Positions 44,701-53,600 of a DNA stretch of 64,000 nt are shown one piece after another (position 1 is the first letter of the stretch; each line of letters starts with the position of its first letter). Location of the stretch: assembly GCA_037349105.1 (NCBI GenBank), contig JAYJMM010000123.1, forward strand, positions 9,300,001 to 9,364,000. Reading direction: 5' to 3'. Below the pieces are notes generated by a model. It saw only the letters and a program-made list of their open reading frames with translations, did not search any database and was not told the origin of the DNA. The stretch is from Limnomonas spitsbergensis. Taxonomy: Eukaryota > Chlorophyta > Chlorophyceae > Chlamydomonadales. A program made the translations under genes and the position numbers.

Positions 44701-47700
44701 ATCCCCCTGCTGGTGCTGTCAACCTCCCCTCCTCCCTATCCTCACTGAGTGAAGCTTCTCCTCTACGCCACCCCAGCCCACTTTCTGATCCTCAGCCACT
44801 ACTTCCATGCACCCCCCCCCCCCCTACTCCTCTGTCCTCCCACTCAGTCCAACTTATGCCTCCAGAGGCTCTCTCAACTCCCCCCTTCCCCCCCTACAGC
44901 ACCTGCCCCTAAGCTACTCCCAGCCTGCCCCCCCCCCCCCAACCTCTGCTGCCCCTCCCTTAGCCCCTTGCACCAGTCACTCACCAGTCCACCACCTCCA
45001 GCTCCTGCATTCGAACTGGGATCCGCTCGCCCTCTGCCGTCACTTGGCCCTCGCCCCATGTGTAGAAGAAGATGGAGATGCAGGGGGAGACAACTGTGCT
45101 GTTCTGGATGTCGGCGATGCGGAACATGCTGGGGGATCAGGGAGGGAGGGAGTGAGTGAGGAAGTGAGAGAGTGAGCGAAGGTGGGATTGAGAGAATGGG
45201 ACATGGAGTGAGTGACTGAGGAAGTGAGGAAAGGAGGGAGTGAAAGAGTGAATAAGCGAGAGAGTGGGTGAGTGAGAGCTGTAGGCAAGAGGGAGGGGGA
45301 GAGTGAGGGATGGAGGTAATGAGGGAAAGGAGGAGAGGAATGGAGTGAGTGACAGAGTGATGGAGGGATTGAGAGTGAGAAAGCCAGGGAGTGGCAGAGT
45401 GGGAGTGAGGGATGGAGGTAATGAGAGTGTGAGGGTGTGAAACAAGGCGTGAAGAAGTCAGATTTTCAGAACCCAAAGTGGAGGACTGGGTGGCTCCGCA
45501 AATGTTTGTCACTAGAAAGCAGAGATGCAAAATAGAGGCACTGCTAAATATGAGCACATACTGCTTGTTACATGAATATGATCCCTTTTACAAGCCTGCT
45601 GTTAAGCATGACGGTAGACAGGGATCTACCAACACTCATGACCTGGCGCCCCACAGCAGCCCACTCCTCATCCCTTTTGTGACCGTGCGTCACCCCAGCA
45701 AAGCATCCCCCCTGCTACCAAAAAGCTTCCTGGCCCGCCCCACCGTCGACCCATCCCCAACTGCCCATCCTCTAGCAGATGCGTGGAGCACTTCAGCCCT
45801 CAAGAGCTTCCTCCTTGCCACTTTCCTGTGGACATCAATTCCTAGGAAGACGGAAATCAAATACTACCCACTAGAGAGCTTTAAATGCCTCTCCCCTCCC
45901 GCCCCTGCCCCCACCTCCTTCAGCCCCTTCCTGCCTCAGCGCCGCCCCCTCCCCCTGTCCCCCCCCTCCCCCTCCCCACTCCGATCAGCTCATCAGCCCC
46001 CTTCTCACAACTTCAGCACTCCGTCCCTCCTGCTGATGACCGCACAGTTTGAGATGAGGATGCTGCGCCCTCTGTTCTTGGGGTGTGAGATGCGTGCAAA
46101 GGCAATCCCCAGGATCAGGCTGTCCATCACCAGGGCCAGCAGGGAGTGGATGGCCACCAGCAGGGCGGAGACCCAGCAGGAAACGGGGGCACGTGCACCA
46201 TAGCCTATAGGGACGGGATAGGACGGGCACATGTTAGGCAGAGACAAATTGAGAAGAACAGGGGCAGAGACACAGAACGACGCAGGGGCACGGGGCCACG
46301 GACCATAGCCTACAGGAACAGGATAAGTTGTTGTGGCTTCTTATAGAATGTTCACTTTAAATGCAGTTGTAAAAGTTTGCTACTAGGCTTTATTACTGCT
46401 TGTTCAGGCTGATGTGAGGACGTGGCGTGCCCCTGCCCACCTATTGTTTGTTGGGTCTCCACGCTGAACATGAAGGCGGACACCGGTCCCTCAAATCCGT
46501 AATAGCACTGAGGGTGGATCCTGATGGGCGGTACAAGGCAGAAGCAGGGGGCACGCGCCTGGGTAAGATGATGCGAACTGTGAACACAGGAGTGGCGTGT
46601 TATACCGCACATGCTTGAATTCTGAAACAGCTTTCTGGAAACTTGAAATCTGAATTCTGAAAACTAAAATTCAGAAAACTTGAAATCTCATTTCTTAAAA
46701 TGCTATGTGCGGCAGTGGATTTGCATGTTTATGAAAGGCAGGTGCATGTGATGGGGCGGCAGGCACTGCACCGAGCAGGTTATGTACAATCTCTCATCCA
46801 CCACACCTGGTCTCATTAAGACCTAGCCTATAGTAACGCAAAGCATGCAACCAGTGGTAAAAAAAGAGAAATTCGCAATCTGTCACCTGCCTAAAATACT
46901 CAAATGCTATCAGCTTACCTAGGCAATAGCAAGCTATACACATGACAAGATTCCAAGCACCTGTGCATTCACTACAGGGCAAATAGGAGAGGGAATGAAG
47001 GAGGCAACGCAACAGCACTCAATGAATAATTGAGGCAGCGGTATCGCAGCATCACACCTTCCTGGCTGAGGATGAGGCATTCTGATGCTCTCTACAGATC
47101 CTACCCAGCCCTACCTCAACCTCCACAAAGTGGATGATGCTATTTTTGCAACCCCGCGAATTAAATCTAAAGGGTCCCCGACGGTAAAGACGCTACAAAA
47201 CTAGCAGCCTCATAGTACAAGTGTGCCCAAGCAGTGCCGGTCACTATGAAAGAGACACATATCGCAATCACACCAGGTAAAGCAACATTGGGCCATTGTT
47301 GGCACATCATGGCTTCAACATTGATCTATTACGCACGCTTCCAAGGATGGCAACACAGTGCCTCCCCAGCTGGACTTGAAGCAACTTGGCAGTGCTTCTT
47401 TTTTCGAGACAAAGCTACATGTCAGCTACACTCCGGCTGCTGGCCGAAGGTCCCATTCGTGGCCAGCCTGCTGCTTTGGTTACCAGTTGCAGGCGGGTCC
47501 AGGTTTGGTCCTTATTGGGCCTTTGGCGGCCACCAGGCGGCCTGCCGAAGTTAAACATGTAGCCGAAGAAAGATGCACTGACAAAAAAAAACTGGCAGCA
47601 AAGAATGAAACCCTGTTACTCTCAATTTTAACTAAAGCCTATCCCGCCTCACCTCCAAGATACATAGTAGATGTGTGCCCAAGCAGTGATGGTGCCCGTG

Positions 47701-49351
47701 TAGAACACACAAAGTGCGATCGAGAGTACCCATATCTTAGCATTGACAGCGGCGTTGAAGAAATCTGTCAGGAGGGGTGGTGGGCGGTGAGGATCAGGGT
47801 TCAGGGTTTAGGGTGCGATCTACCGATGAGATTTATTCAAAGGACGCAGGGCATGAGCAGGAACACGAGTGTGGGTGACAAGTTTTATGTCGGTGCGCTT
47901 GTAGGAAAAACAAAAAGGGATCTTGTGGGGAGGCTCTGGGAAAGGTCATCAATCGGGGGAAATTAGGCGCCATATAAAACATACTGGAAGAGAAGACAAG
48001 TTCATGGTCTGCATGGACAGAGTCTTGTGTATTCATGGCTTCACGCGCAGCAGCTGCCACTGCTCCAGGCGCTGTATGAAGCAAGCCACACCCCCTCCAG
48101 TGCTTCTTTTTCGTGACTCAGCTACATGTCAGCTACACTCCGGCCACTGGCCGGAGGTCCCATTCATGCCAGCCGTGCTGCTTTGTTCACCAGTTGCAGG
48201 CCGGTCCCGGTTTGTTCCTAATTGTGCCTTTGGCGGCCTGCCGAATTTGAACCTGTAGCCGAGGAAAGAAACCCTGCGCACCTCTCTTGAGCAAGTGTAG
48301 CAGCATGGTCTTCCAAGGGATGCCCTCCAGCTTCACCGTCGACCGTCCTGCACGTCTACAAAAGTTGCCAGCAAGAATGAGCGTGAGGTGCATAAATGGA
48401 AAATAAAGGAGCATGACATGAAGAAGGCATCAGGCAAGAAGGAAAACCAGATGATCCAGTGCCTACTCTAAGCCCATACCTGCTCATGAGCGTGAGACCC
48501 GTCCATGATCAGTGTTTATTTTTGCGTGACTCATCTACATGTCAGCTACACTCTGGCCGCTGGCCCCATTCGTGGCCAGCCTTGCTGCTTTGATCGCCAG
48601 TTGCAGGCCGGTCCAGGCTTGGTCCTAATTGGGCCTTTTGCGGCCGCTTGACAGCCTGCCGAAGTTGAACTTGTAGCCGAAAAACAACCACTGTCCATCA
48701 TAAGCCAGCTAATCCACATGAGATACTAACAGCACACTAGCCCACCAGCGGAGGCACTTATATCACATACCTTTGCGCGTGTGCATGACCCATACCGGCC
48801 CTGGTGCATGAGGCACGCATGTTCCATCCCTGCCCATGTGTATGAGGCAAGTTCGTTCCATAGCTACCCACATGCAGAAGACAAGTTTGTTCCATACATG
48901 CCCAGGTGCGCTTGCTTCAAAACTACCGATGTGCAAGAGGCTTGCTTGTTCTGTACATGCCCATGTGCGTGAGGAACTGTTGTTCCATACATGCCCACAT
49001 GTGCATGAGGAACTATTGTTCCATACATGCCCATGTGCATGAGGAACATTTGTTCCATACCTGCCCATGTGCAGGGGAAGCGCTTGTCTCATACCTGCCT
49101 GATTGGGATTGAGGCACTTTTGCTCCATACCTGCCGGTTTCGACCAAGTATGATTTCAGCTTTTTGTCTCGGTCCTCCTGGTACACTCCCGCCCCGTGAT
49201 CCACGCGCCACCCTGGCTGCTCCTGCCGTCGCTGCAGCCATACACGCTCTTCTTCGTCTGTTGAGTCTTCCTCTTTCGCATGTGGGATCACGGCCTCCTC
49301 GTCATCCTCGAGCAAGGGCCAGCGCGTGGAGGGAGATTGTCGCATGGGCAT
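38451..49351 (-). CDS. Inward-rectifier (Kir-type) potassium channel with two tandem cytoplasmic domains
   Basis: Exons: 49351-49131, 48355-48282, 47764-47653, 46520-46441, 46204-46009, 45128-44985, 44434-44347, 43176-43007, 42542-42363, 41227-41078, 40651-40540, 39913-39560; a likely last exon is 38755-38451. Exons 1-12 join in phase to 627 residues. TM1 is about 110-132, the pore helix 147-160, the filter TIGYG at 161-165, and TM2 about 176-198. D190 aligns with the rectification-controller position of animal Kir2 channels. After HPKNR comes cytoplasmic domain 1: ISNCAVISRRDGVLKFMFRI, TIDESSPLFGLT, ALDAEFIIKFEG, SYLPPQIHWGHAF, HTVDLSRF. A second complete copy follows (about 402-575): ALSEDGVVGHRDG, YLMFRVGDTYPF, VTVQHCISEGSPIASW, CEIIVTVKG, VYPVFGNIKWGATFCPIV. 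The join to the last exon (needs one nucleotide from an unplaced exon) is unresolved. The gene should conduct K+ across a membrane. Exon 1 is acidic and charged. Confidence 0.88.
39300..39600 (-). repeat. Three copies of the exon 12 end with its donor
   Basis: The exon 12 edge reads GATGGCCACGAGCAGGCAAG followed by G|GTGAGAGG. Downstream copies read ATGGAGGGCCATGAGCCCAG then GAGG|GTGAGAGG (near 39405-39437), and GATGGCCATGACCTGGCACA then T|GTGAGACAGG (near 39301-39332). GAG-rich coding-like sequence precedes the second copy, as it does the real edge. All three retain a GT donor. Confidence 0.6.
40396..40575 (-). repeat. Three copies of the exon 11 end with its donor, spaced by CCCTAAACCC
   Basis: The real edge is GACTGCGAGATCATTGTCAC then AGTCAAG|GTGAGCTG. 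Copies in the intron at 40460-40498 and 40396-40434 read GACTGCGAGATCATTGTCAC then TGTTAAGATGAGC, and AACTGCGAGGTCGTTGTCAC then GGTCAAGGTGAGC. Telomere-like CCCTAAACCC lies between copies. The middle copy has lost its GT. Confidence 0.75.
41575..41710 (-). pseudogene. Decayed duplicate of Kir exon 10
   Basis: In the intron before exon 10, the minus strand reads GCAG|GGTTGGGGACAC, then a G-rich stretch, GATGTGCATTTCTGCGCCTA and CCTGTATGCT. This parallels exon 10 (GCAG|GGTGGGGGATAC, GACGTGCAGATCCGCGCATA, CCTGTACCG). The frame shifts at the G-run and then meets a stop, so it is a relict exon, not an alternative one. Confidence 0.6.
42815..43020 (-). repeat. 14-bp GTGGATCTGTCCAG array seeded on the exon 8 donor
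   Basis: Exon 8 ends GTGGATCTATCCAG followed by GTGAGGCAAG. The intron then carries about ten copies of GTGGATCTGTCCAG, mostly ending AG|GT. Four of them are followed by GTGAGGCAG or GTCAGACAG just as the real donor is. The intron therefore begins with a ladder of potential 5' splice sites. Confidence 0.8.
43268..43466 (-). mobile_element. hAT-like MITE copy, inverted, Kir intron 7
   Basis: Read on the minus strand it begins CAGTGTTTCTGTTTTCATGA, continues CTAAGCTACATGTCAGCTAC and the GGCCGGTCAAAGTTTGGTCC core, and ends CACGTAGCCGGAAAAAAGAA. The left end in window coordinates is worn. Confidence 0.65.
43560..43744 (+). mobile_element. hAT-like MITE copy (185 bp), Kir intron 7
   Basis: It starts GGTGTTTCTTTTATCGTGGC and ends GTGAAAAAGAAAACACC, the inverse of the start. 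Inside are TTCAGCTACATTTCAGC, GGACAGTCAAGGTTTGGCCC and CAATCAGCCTTTAGGGGCCG. Confidence 0.65.
44015..44310. mobile_element. Worn MITE-family fragments, Kir intron 7
   Basis: The stretch contains TACAATTCAGCTACATCACC, CTACGGCCGAGG, GCTGCAGGCTCATCCAGG and two GCCTGCCAAAGG/GCCTCCTGAAGG segments like the family's right part. No clear ends remain, and it may be two overlapping copies. Confidence 0.4.
45130..45450. repeat. GA-rich GAGTGAGTGAGG low-complexity tract
   Basis: Irregular repeats of GAGTGAGTGA, GAGGAAGTGAG and GGAGGGAGTGAG. On the minus strand it is a CT-rich stretch directly after exon 5 and before the exon 6 acceptor, so it forms a long polypyrimidine region of intron 5. Confidence 0.7.
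47390..47580 (+). mobile_element. hAT-like MITE copy (191 bp), Kir intron 3
   Basis: It starts CAGTGCTTCTTTTTTCG and ends CCGAAGAAAGATGCACTG, giving near-complementary ends. The interior carries the family core: CTACATGTCAGCTACACTCC, GCAGGCGGGTCCAGGTTTGG, CCTTATTGGGCCTTTGGCGG, CCTGCCGAAGTT and ATGTAGCCGAAG. No ORF. Flanks do not show a clear target duplication here. Confidence 0.7.
48098..48276 (+). mobile_element. hAT-like MITE copy (179 bp) abutting the Kir exon 2 donor
   Basis: It starts CAGTGCTTCTTTTTCGTGAC and ends GAGGAAAGAAACCCTG. Its right end lies only about 4 bp beyond the donor GT of Kir exon 2 (48281-48280 on the minus strand). The splice site survived and the element forms the start of the intron. 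Flanking octamers (ACCCCCTC and CGCACCTC) match only partly. Confidence 0.7.
48510..48693 (+). mobile_element. hAT-like MITE copy (184 bp) with 8-bp target duplication
   Basis: It starts CAGTGTTTATTTTTGCGTGA and ends TGTAGCCGAAAAACAACCACTG-like sequence. The preceding bases TCCATGAT and following bases TCCATCAT match at 7 of 8. An 8-bp duplication and CAGTG ends are hallmarks of the hAT superfamily. It is non-coding. Confidence 0.75.
48775..49135 (-). repeat. ~43-bp minisatellite seeded on the Kir exon 1 donor
   Basis: The real donor reads GGCAG|GTATGGAGC. About nine more units follow into the intron, each with GGCAGGTATG or GGCATGTATGG, ACAA and a CTCATGCACATGG segment. The copies nearest the exon keep AG|GT; farther copies have changed AG to AT. 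The gradient suggests growth outward from the splice site. Confidence 0.75.
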
Positions 49352-49895
49352 GTAGCGACGTTGGTGGCAAGATTTTCTGCACAAGGAGCGGACTGCTGAG
49401 AAATTTAAATTTGTACTAGTGCTCAGTCGTGTGTATAGATGGCGACGCTGTCTGGCGGGAAGGGCGACGGCGACGGTTGCGGAAGTCGGCTGCCAGCCAG
49501 TCGTATCGAGTGACTAGGATGCGGACGTGGCATCCCCCTCGGGTTTGCGTGGTTTAAATCAATCCCGATCGTGGAGCAACAGACAGGTCTACGAGATGGT
49601 CGATTCGAGTGCATGCAAATCATTTTGGGACATTTGCGTGGCAGTGGTGGAAATCTTCCACGCGTCGTCTCCTAAAATCGAATGTTTCAGTGCGGTTTAC
49701 TTGCGCGACAGAGCGCCATGCACCGGCCATGCACCTCACTCTGGTGCGGAGACTTCGAAAAGGTTCAAGTCGGAGCAAGAGAGCATGGGAAGCCTAATCA
49801 TGTTATGCCCCATCCCGTCCCCTAACCGTCTGTTGCTGTGGTGACCTGGGGAATCTGCAGACAAAAAGGATTGCCTCGCTAGGGATTGTCAAATT
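49352..49895. other. Region upstream of the Kir gene start
   Basis: The Kir start codon is taken as ATG at 49351. An in-frame region continues upstream for 11 codons without an ATG. This interval should carry its promoter. No other gene is evident. Confidence 0.35.
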
Positions 49896-49899
49896 ACTT

Positions 49900-50285
49900 G
49901 TGATGCTTAAAATATTTTGGGCCCCCTTTGGGACGGGGGTAGGTTACTCCTTGCAACTTAGATACTCTTTCACGGAGTCGCCCCCATGGAATATTATTCC
50001 ATTAGTTATTATAATAGAATTTACAAGAAATAACACTAATATTTAGAATATTTTTTTAATTAGAAAACCTCCTCCAGTTCCTTGTGCCAAACGGCCCATC
50101 AAGGAATACAAGGAGTGTGCGGCTTATGGTAGGATTATACCGGAGATGCCTTTAGAGCCACCCGTTAGGACTTCCCCTGTAATTATAGAATACTCTGGGA
50201 TCGCTGCGAGAATGGGTGTGCCTCCTTCTGTGCTGGGTTTCGTGCTAGGGTGAGGCAAGAATCATATACTTAGGACAACATGCTG
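49900..50285. other. AT-rich segment with organelle-like character
   Basis: Composition shifts sharply to AT-rich (runs such as TTATTATAATAGAATTTACA and ATATTTTTTTAATTAG). A GC-rich palindromic-looking island is present: GGGCCCCCTTTGGGACGGGG. From about 50046 a plus-strand frame of about 63 codons reads PPPVPCAKRPIKEYKECAAY, then GRIIPEMPLEPPVR, then IIEYSGIAARMGVPPSVLGF and a stop. I do not recognise the protein. Base use differs strongly from the flanking nuclear genes. A plastid or mitochondrial insertion is one explanation; a decayed transposon is another. Confidence 0.4.
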
Positions 50286-50439
50286 GATTGGATTTTATGC
50301 AGGGGGGGGGTGATGCAACTCGCAAGCGATTAGCGATAGCGATTGCTGAACATGTTACAAATGTAGTGCATCGCTCTGTGATTTTTGAGCAGTGAAGCTA
50401 AACAGAGGTTGCCTGGCGGTACCTCCTGTTTGCCCCATT

Positions 50440-50585
50440 ATGTGAAGTTCTGTGAAGTTTTTACAGTCCATCAGAGCATCACATTTGATGCATGGGGCAG
50501 GTGCCCGTAAACCAGCACAGGCACTTGATTTACCAGAACAGTAAGCAAAAACCAGTGACCCCCCTGGGCAAGCAACACCTATGCA
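50440..50585 (+). repeat. Second dispersed repeat family, ~140 bp (copy 2)
   Basis: GTTCTGTGAAGTTTTTACAG, CAGAGCATCACATTTGATGC, ATGGGGCAGGTGCCCGTAAA and CCCCCTGGGCAAGCAACACC align with 18125-18265. It lies just downstream of the MYND gene stop codon on its minus-strand coordinate axis, so it may be part of the 3' UTR. Confidence 0.55.
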
Positions 50586-50677
50586 TCAAATGCGACGCAC
50601 TGATGGAATCAATATACAATCTTCACATCAAGACAGGGCGAGCAAGATAGCGGACACGGAGACACGCACAGTTGGTC

Positions 50678-53600
50678 CTAGTAAAGCTCCAGGCGATTCT
50701 TCTCTGCCCACCACTGGCAAGGTACATAGTGGTGCTCGCGGAATGCTGCCTCCTCACATTCCTTGCTGCAGTACCTGCGGAACAACATTGCGACACGTCG
50801 CATGTTGTACATGGATGTCGCAAAAGCTTGACTCACGGTATTTCTGATATTTTAGCATCCTTCTAGGTAAGAACGACCCCTCAAGCCTTGAACCCTGAAC
50901 CCTACACCCTGAACCCCTCAGGCCTTCAACCCTTAGAACGTTTCATGGCAACACAAGAAGCTGAGCCAGAACAAGCCTAAAGAGTAACATGCAGAGGACA
51001 CTGCAAAATTTCAAGCATGGCGTGTAAGCCTTCCATGCAGGCAATGCCAACACAACATAAAGCATCACCGACGAGATTCAGCCAATTGGAAACCAGGCTA
51101 GCCCACTCCCATGGACATCACAAGGGTCCCTCCTTACTTAGGTTTGTCACATTCCTCGCACGCTGACAAGGTGATGTCCTGCTCTGGGATCCCTCGGCTG
51201 CTGCAGCCTAGATAGTGGCAGCCCAACAGTGCTCTCTCGCGACACAGGTCTTGGATGTCACAGCCGGGAAGCGCGGCAAACAGAGGACGGAGGGATCGTA
51301 GGAGGGTGCCGATGGTCTGCAGAACAGGCACACCATTGTGGGGAGGTGGGCATGAACGACTGACTACATGACTCGCTCACTCTTGCATGCGCGAATCCAA
51401 ACACATTGGGTACATGCCAGTGGTTGCCCGGCCTCATCCAGGCATCATCAACACAGCGGTTGCAGCGCACCTCTGACACCAGCTTGTTCTCGTGCAGCTT
51501 GTCGGGGTCCAGCCACTGGAAGTCGCTGGGTCGGGTCAACACGGGCACCTGGGGCCGGCCACTGAAGTGCTCAAAGCCAGCAGGCAGCGGCACCATTTCC
51601 GGCTCTGAATCCGGCTCGCTGGGGGGCCCCAGGCCTGCTTGGAAACCTCGCTGGAAGTGGGAGGTGGACGGTGTGATGAAGTCCGGGTCGAGTGCGGGAG
51701 CCATGGCATCATCACACACGATGGTGAGGTCTGGAAATCTGGGTATGCCTTGCCGGAGGTCGTCTTGCATCTGGGACGCCTCGAACGGGCTGGATGATGT
51801 CTCCAGGACATCAGGGGGATCCGCTAATGATGCGCAAGCGGTTGTGGTGTCCGCAAGGATGGCGGCGGCGTGCCCTTCATCCAGCCCGTCGGTAAGGGTG
51901 AAGCGGCTCCTACGTCGCTCCCGCTTGGGATTATCAAGCCCGCCAGGAGCTGAAGGTGGGAGCGTGAGCTGAAGGGCTATTGTTGCAAGGTTGCCGGACG
52001 TGCAGGAGTAGTCGGGCGTGGGCTGGCCGGTTGCAGCAAGCGGGGCTCCCACCACAAGGCCCCGCGCTTGGCTTAGCGCAGACTTAAATGGGGAGCTGGG
52101 CGGCGAGGCAGGACCGGAGTCGTTTGGCGACCCTGACACCGACGGGCTGCCCAGGCCATCCATGTGCGACACCCGGCGGCTTCGGGAGGGCCCTCCACCC
52201 ACATGGGATAATCGGCGCGAGGCAGAGCCTTCACCTACGAATGAGCTCCTACGTGAGGTTCTGCGAGAGGCTCCCGGTGATGAGCCAGGCGAGACGGATG
52301 ATGCAACCAGGCCTCGCAGAGATGGGAAGGAGCTCAAGACCTAAACAAGGGGCAGAAGGGCGCGTAGGGAAACGGCCAGGAACAGATCAGGTTAGCAGCA
52401 GGCGCCTCAGGCTGCATCATAATGGGACTCGGGCATGGCAATGTCATAATACACCTGTTTAGGCTTATCATACGGCTCATTTTGATACAGCGAGCTTGTA
52501 GGTGAATATGTGTGGGTATCAGAGCCAACGTTTGGGTTTCATCATATTTCAGGGGGAAGTGATGCCGCTGCCGGGTTGAGATGTGCCACTCGAGCGTCAG
52601 AGTTGAGGGGCTGGCCACTGGCCTAGTAGACTGTCAGCATTGCTGCTTGGTTCGTGGCTAGGCTATATTTCAGCTACTTGTCAGCTACCTCCTAGCCTCT
52701 GGTCAAAGGCCTCATGCATGGGTAGCCATGCTGCTAAGGCCTGTATCTGTAAGCTTGTCCAGGTTTGACCCCAATCGGGTACCTTAGCGGCCGCGGGGCA
52801 GGATGCCAAGGGAGGATTCGCTGCCTAAAAAGGAACTACTGCGACCCCTGGCTCTGCCTACCTTCAGGTTCAAATTGCTGAAGGTGAGCTCTTTTTTCCG
52901 CTCCTTGCCCGCAGCTCTGCAGGGCATTGTCAAACGACCATCCCGGCATACAAAGCGCTTCAGACTGAGGTCCAAATGTCTGAAAATCGCCAGCAGGCAG
53001 CTCACCCATCACATATGAGTGTGCACTGCAGCTCACCCATCACATATGAGTGTGCACTGCAGCTCACCCATCACATATGAGTGTGCACTGCACCATGGCT
53101 TTGGTAATAGCTGACAATCAATCCTTCGTGTGACATTCCGACCGGTTATGTGCCTTCATGCTCAATCAGGCAATCAATGATCCTGTGATCCCCATTACTT
53201 CATTGTGCAAAACATGATCGTTTCATGATCATGGTTTTCATGCCTTCCCCAGGGGATGATGGCACATGCAGCTTACTTCAATACTTCAATATATGGGTAG
53301 CTGCCACTACATTTCCACTCCTGAGGTTTACAGTCCCATTCTTGCTCCCCCACCCACAGCTCCCATCCCCCCCACCTGGCCTCCATTGTTGGCATTCCGG
53401 GCAGATGAGACATCAAGGATGTGACGCTGCCCTCCTCCTCCACAGCCCCCTCCTCCGGCGCACCCCCTGCAGCCTTGCCAATGCCCATGCCCTCGCTCCC
53501 CTCGGGTAGTGAAACCCCCGGAGGCAGCAGAGACAACAATGACGGAACCCCTGCAACAGCCGGGGACCGAAGTCCTCCACCTAGAACTATGGACGCCGCG

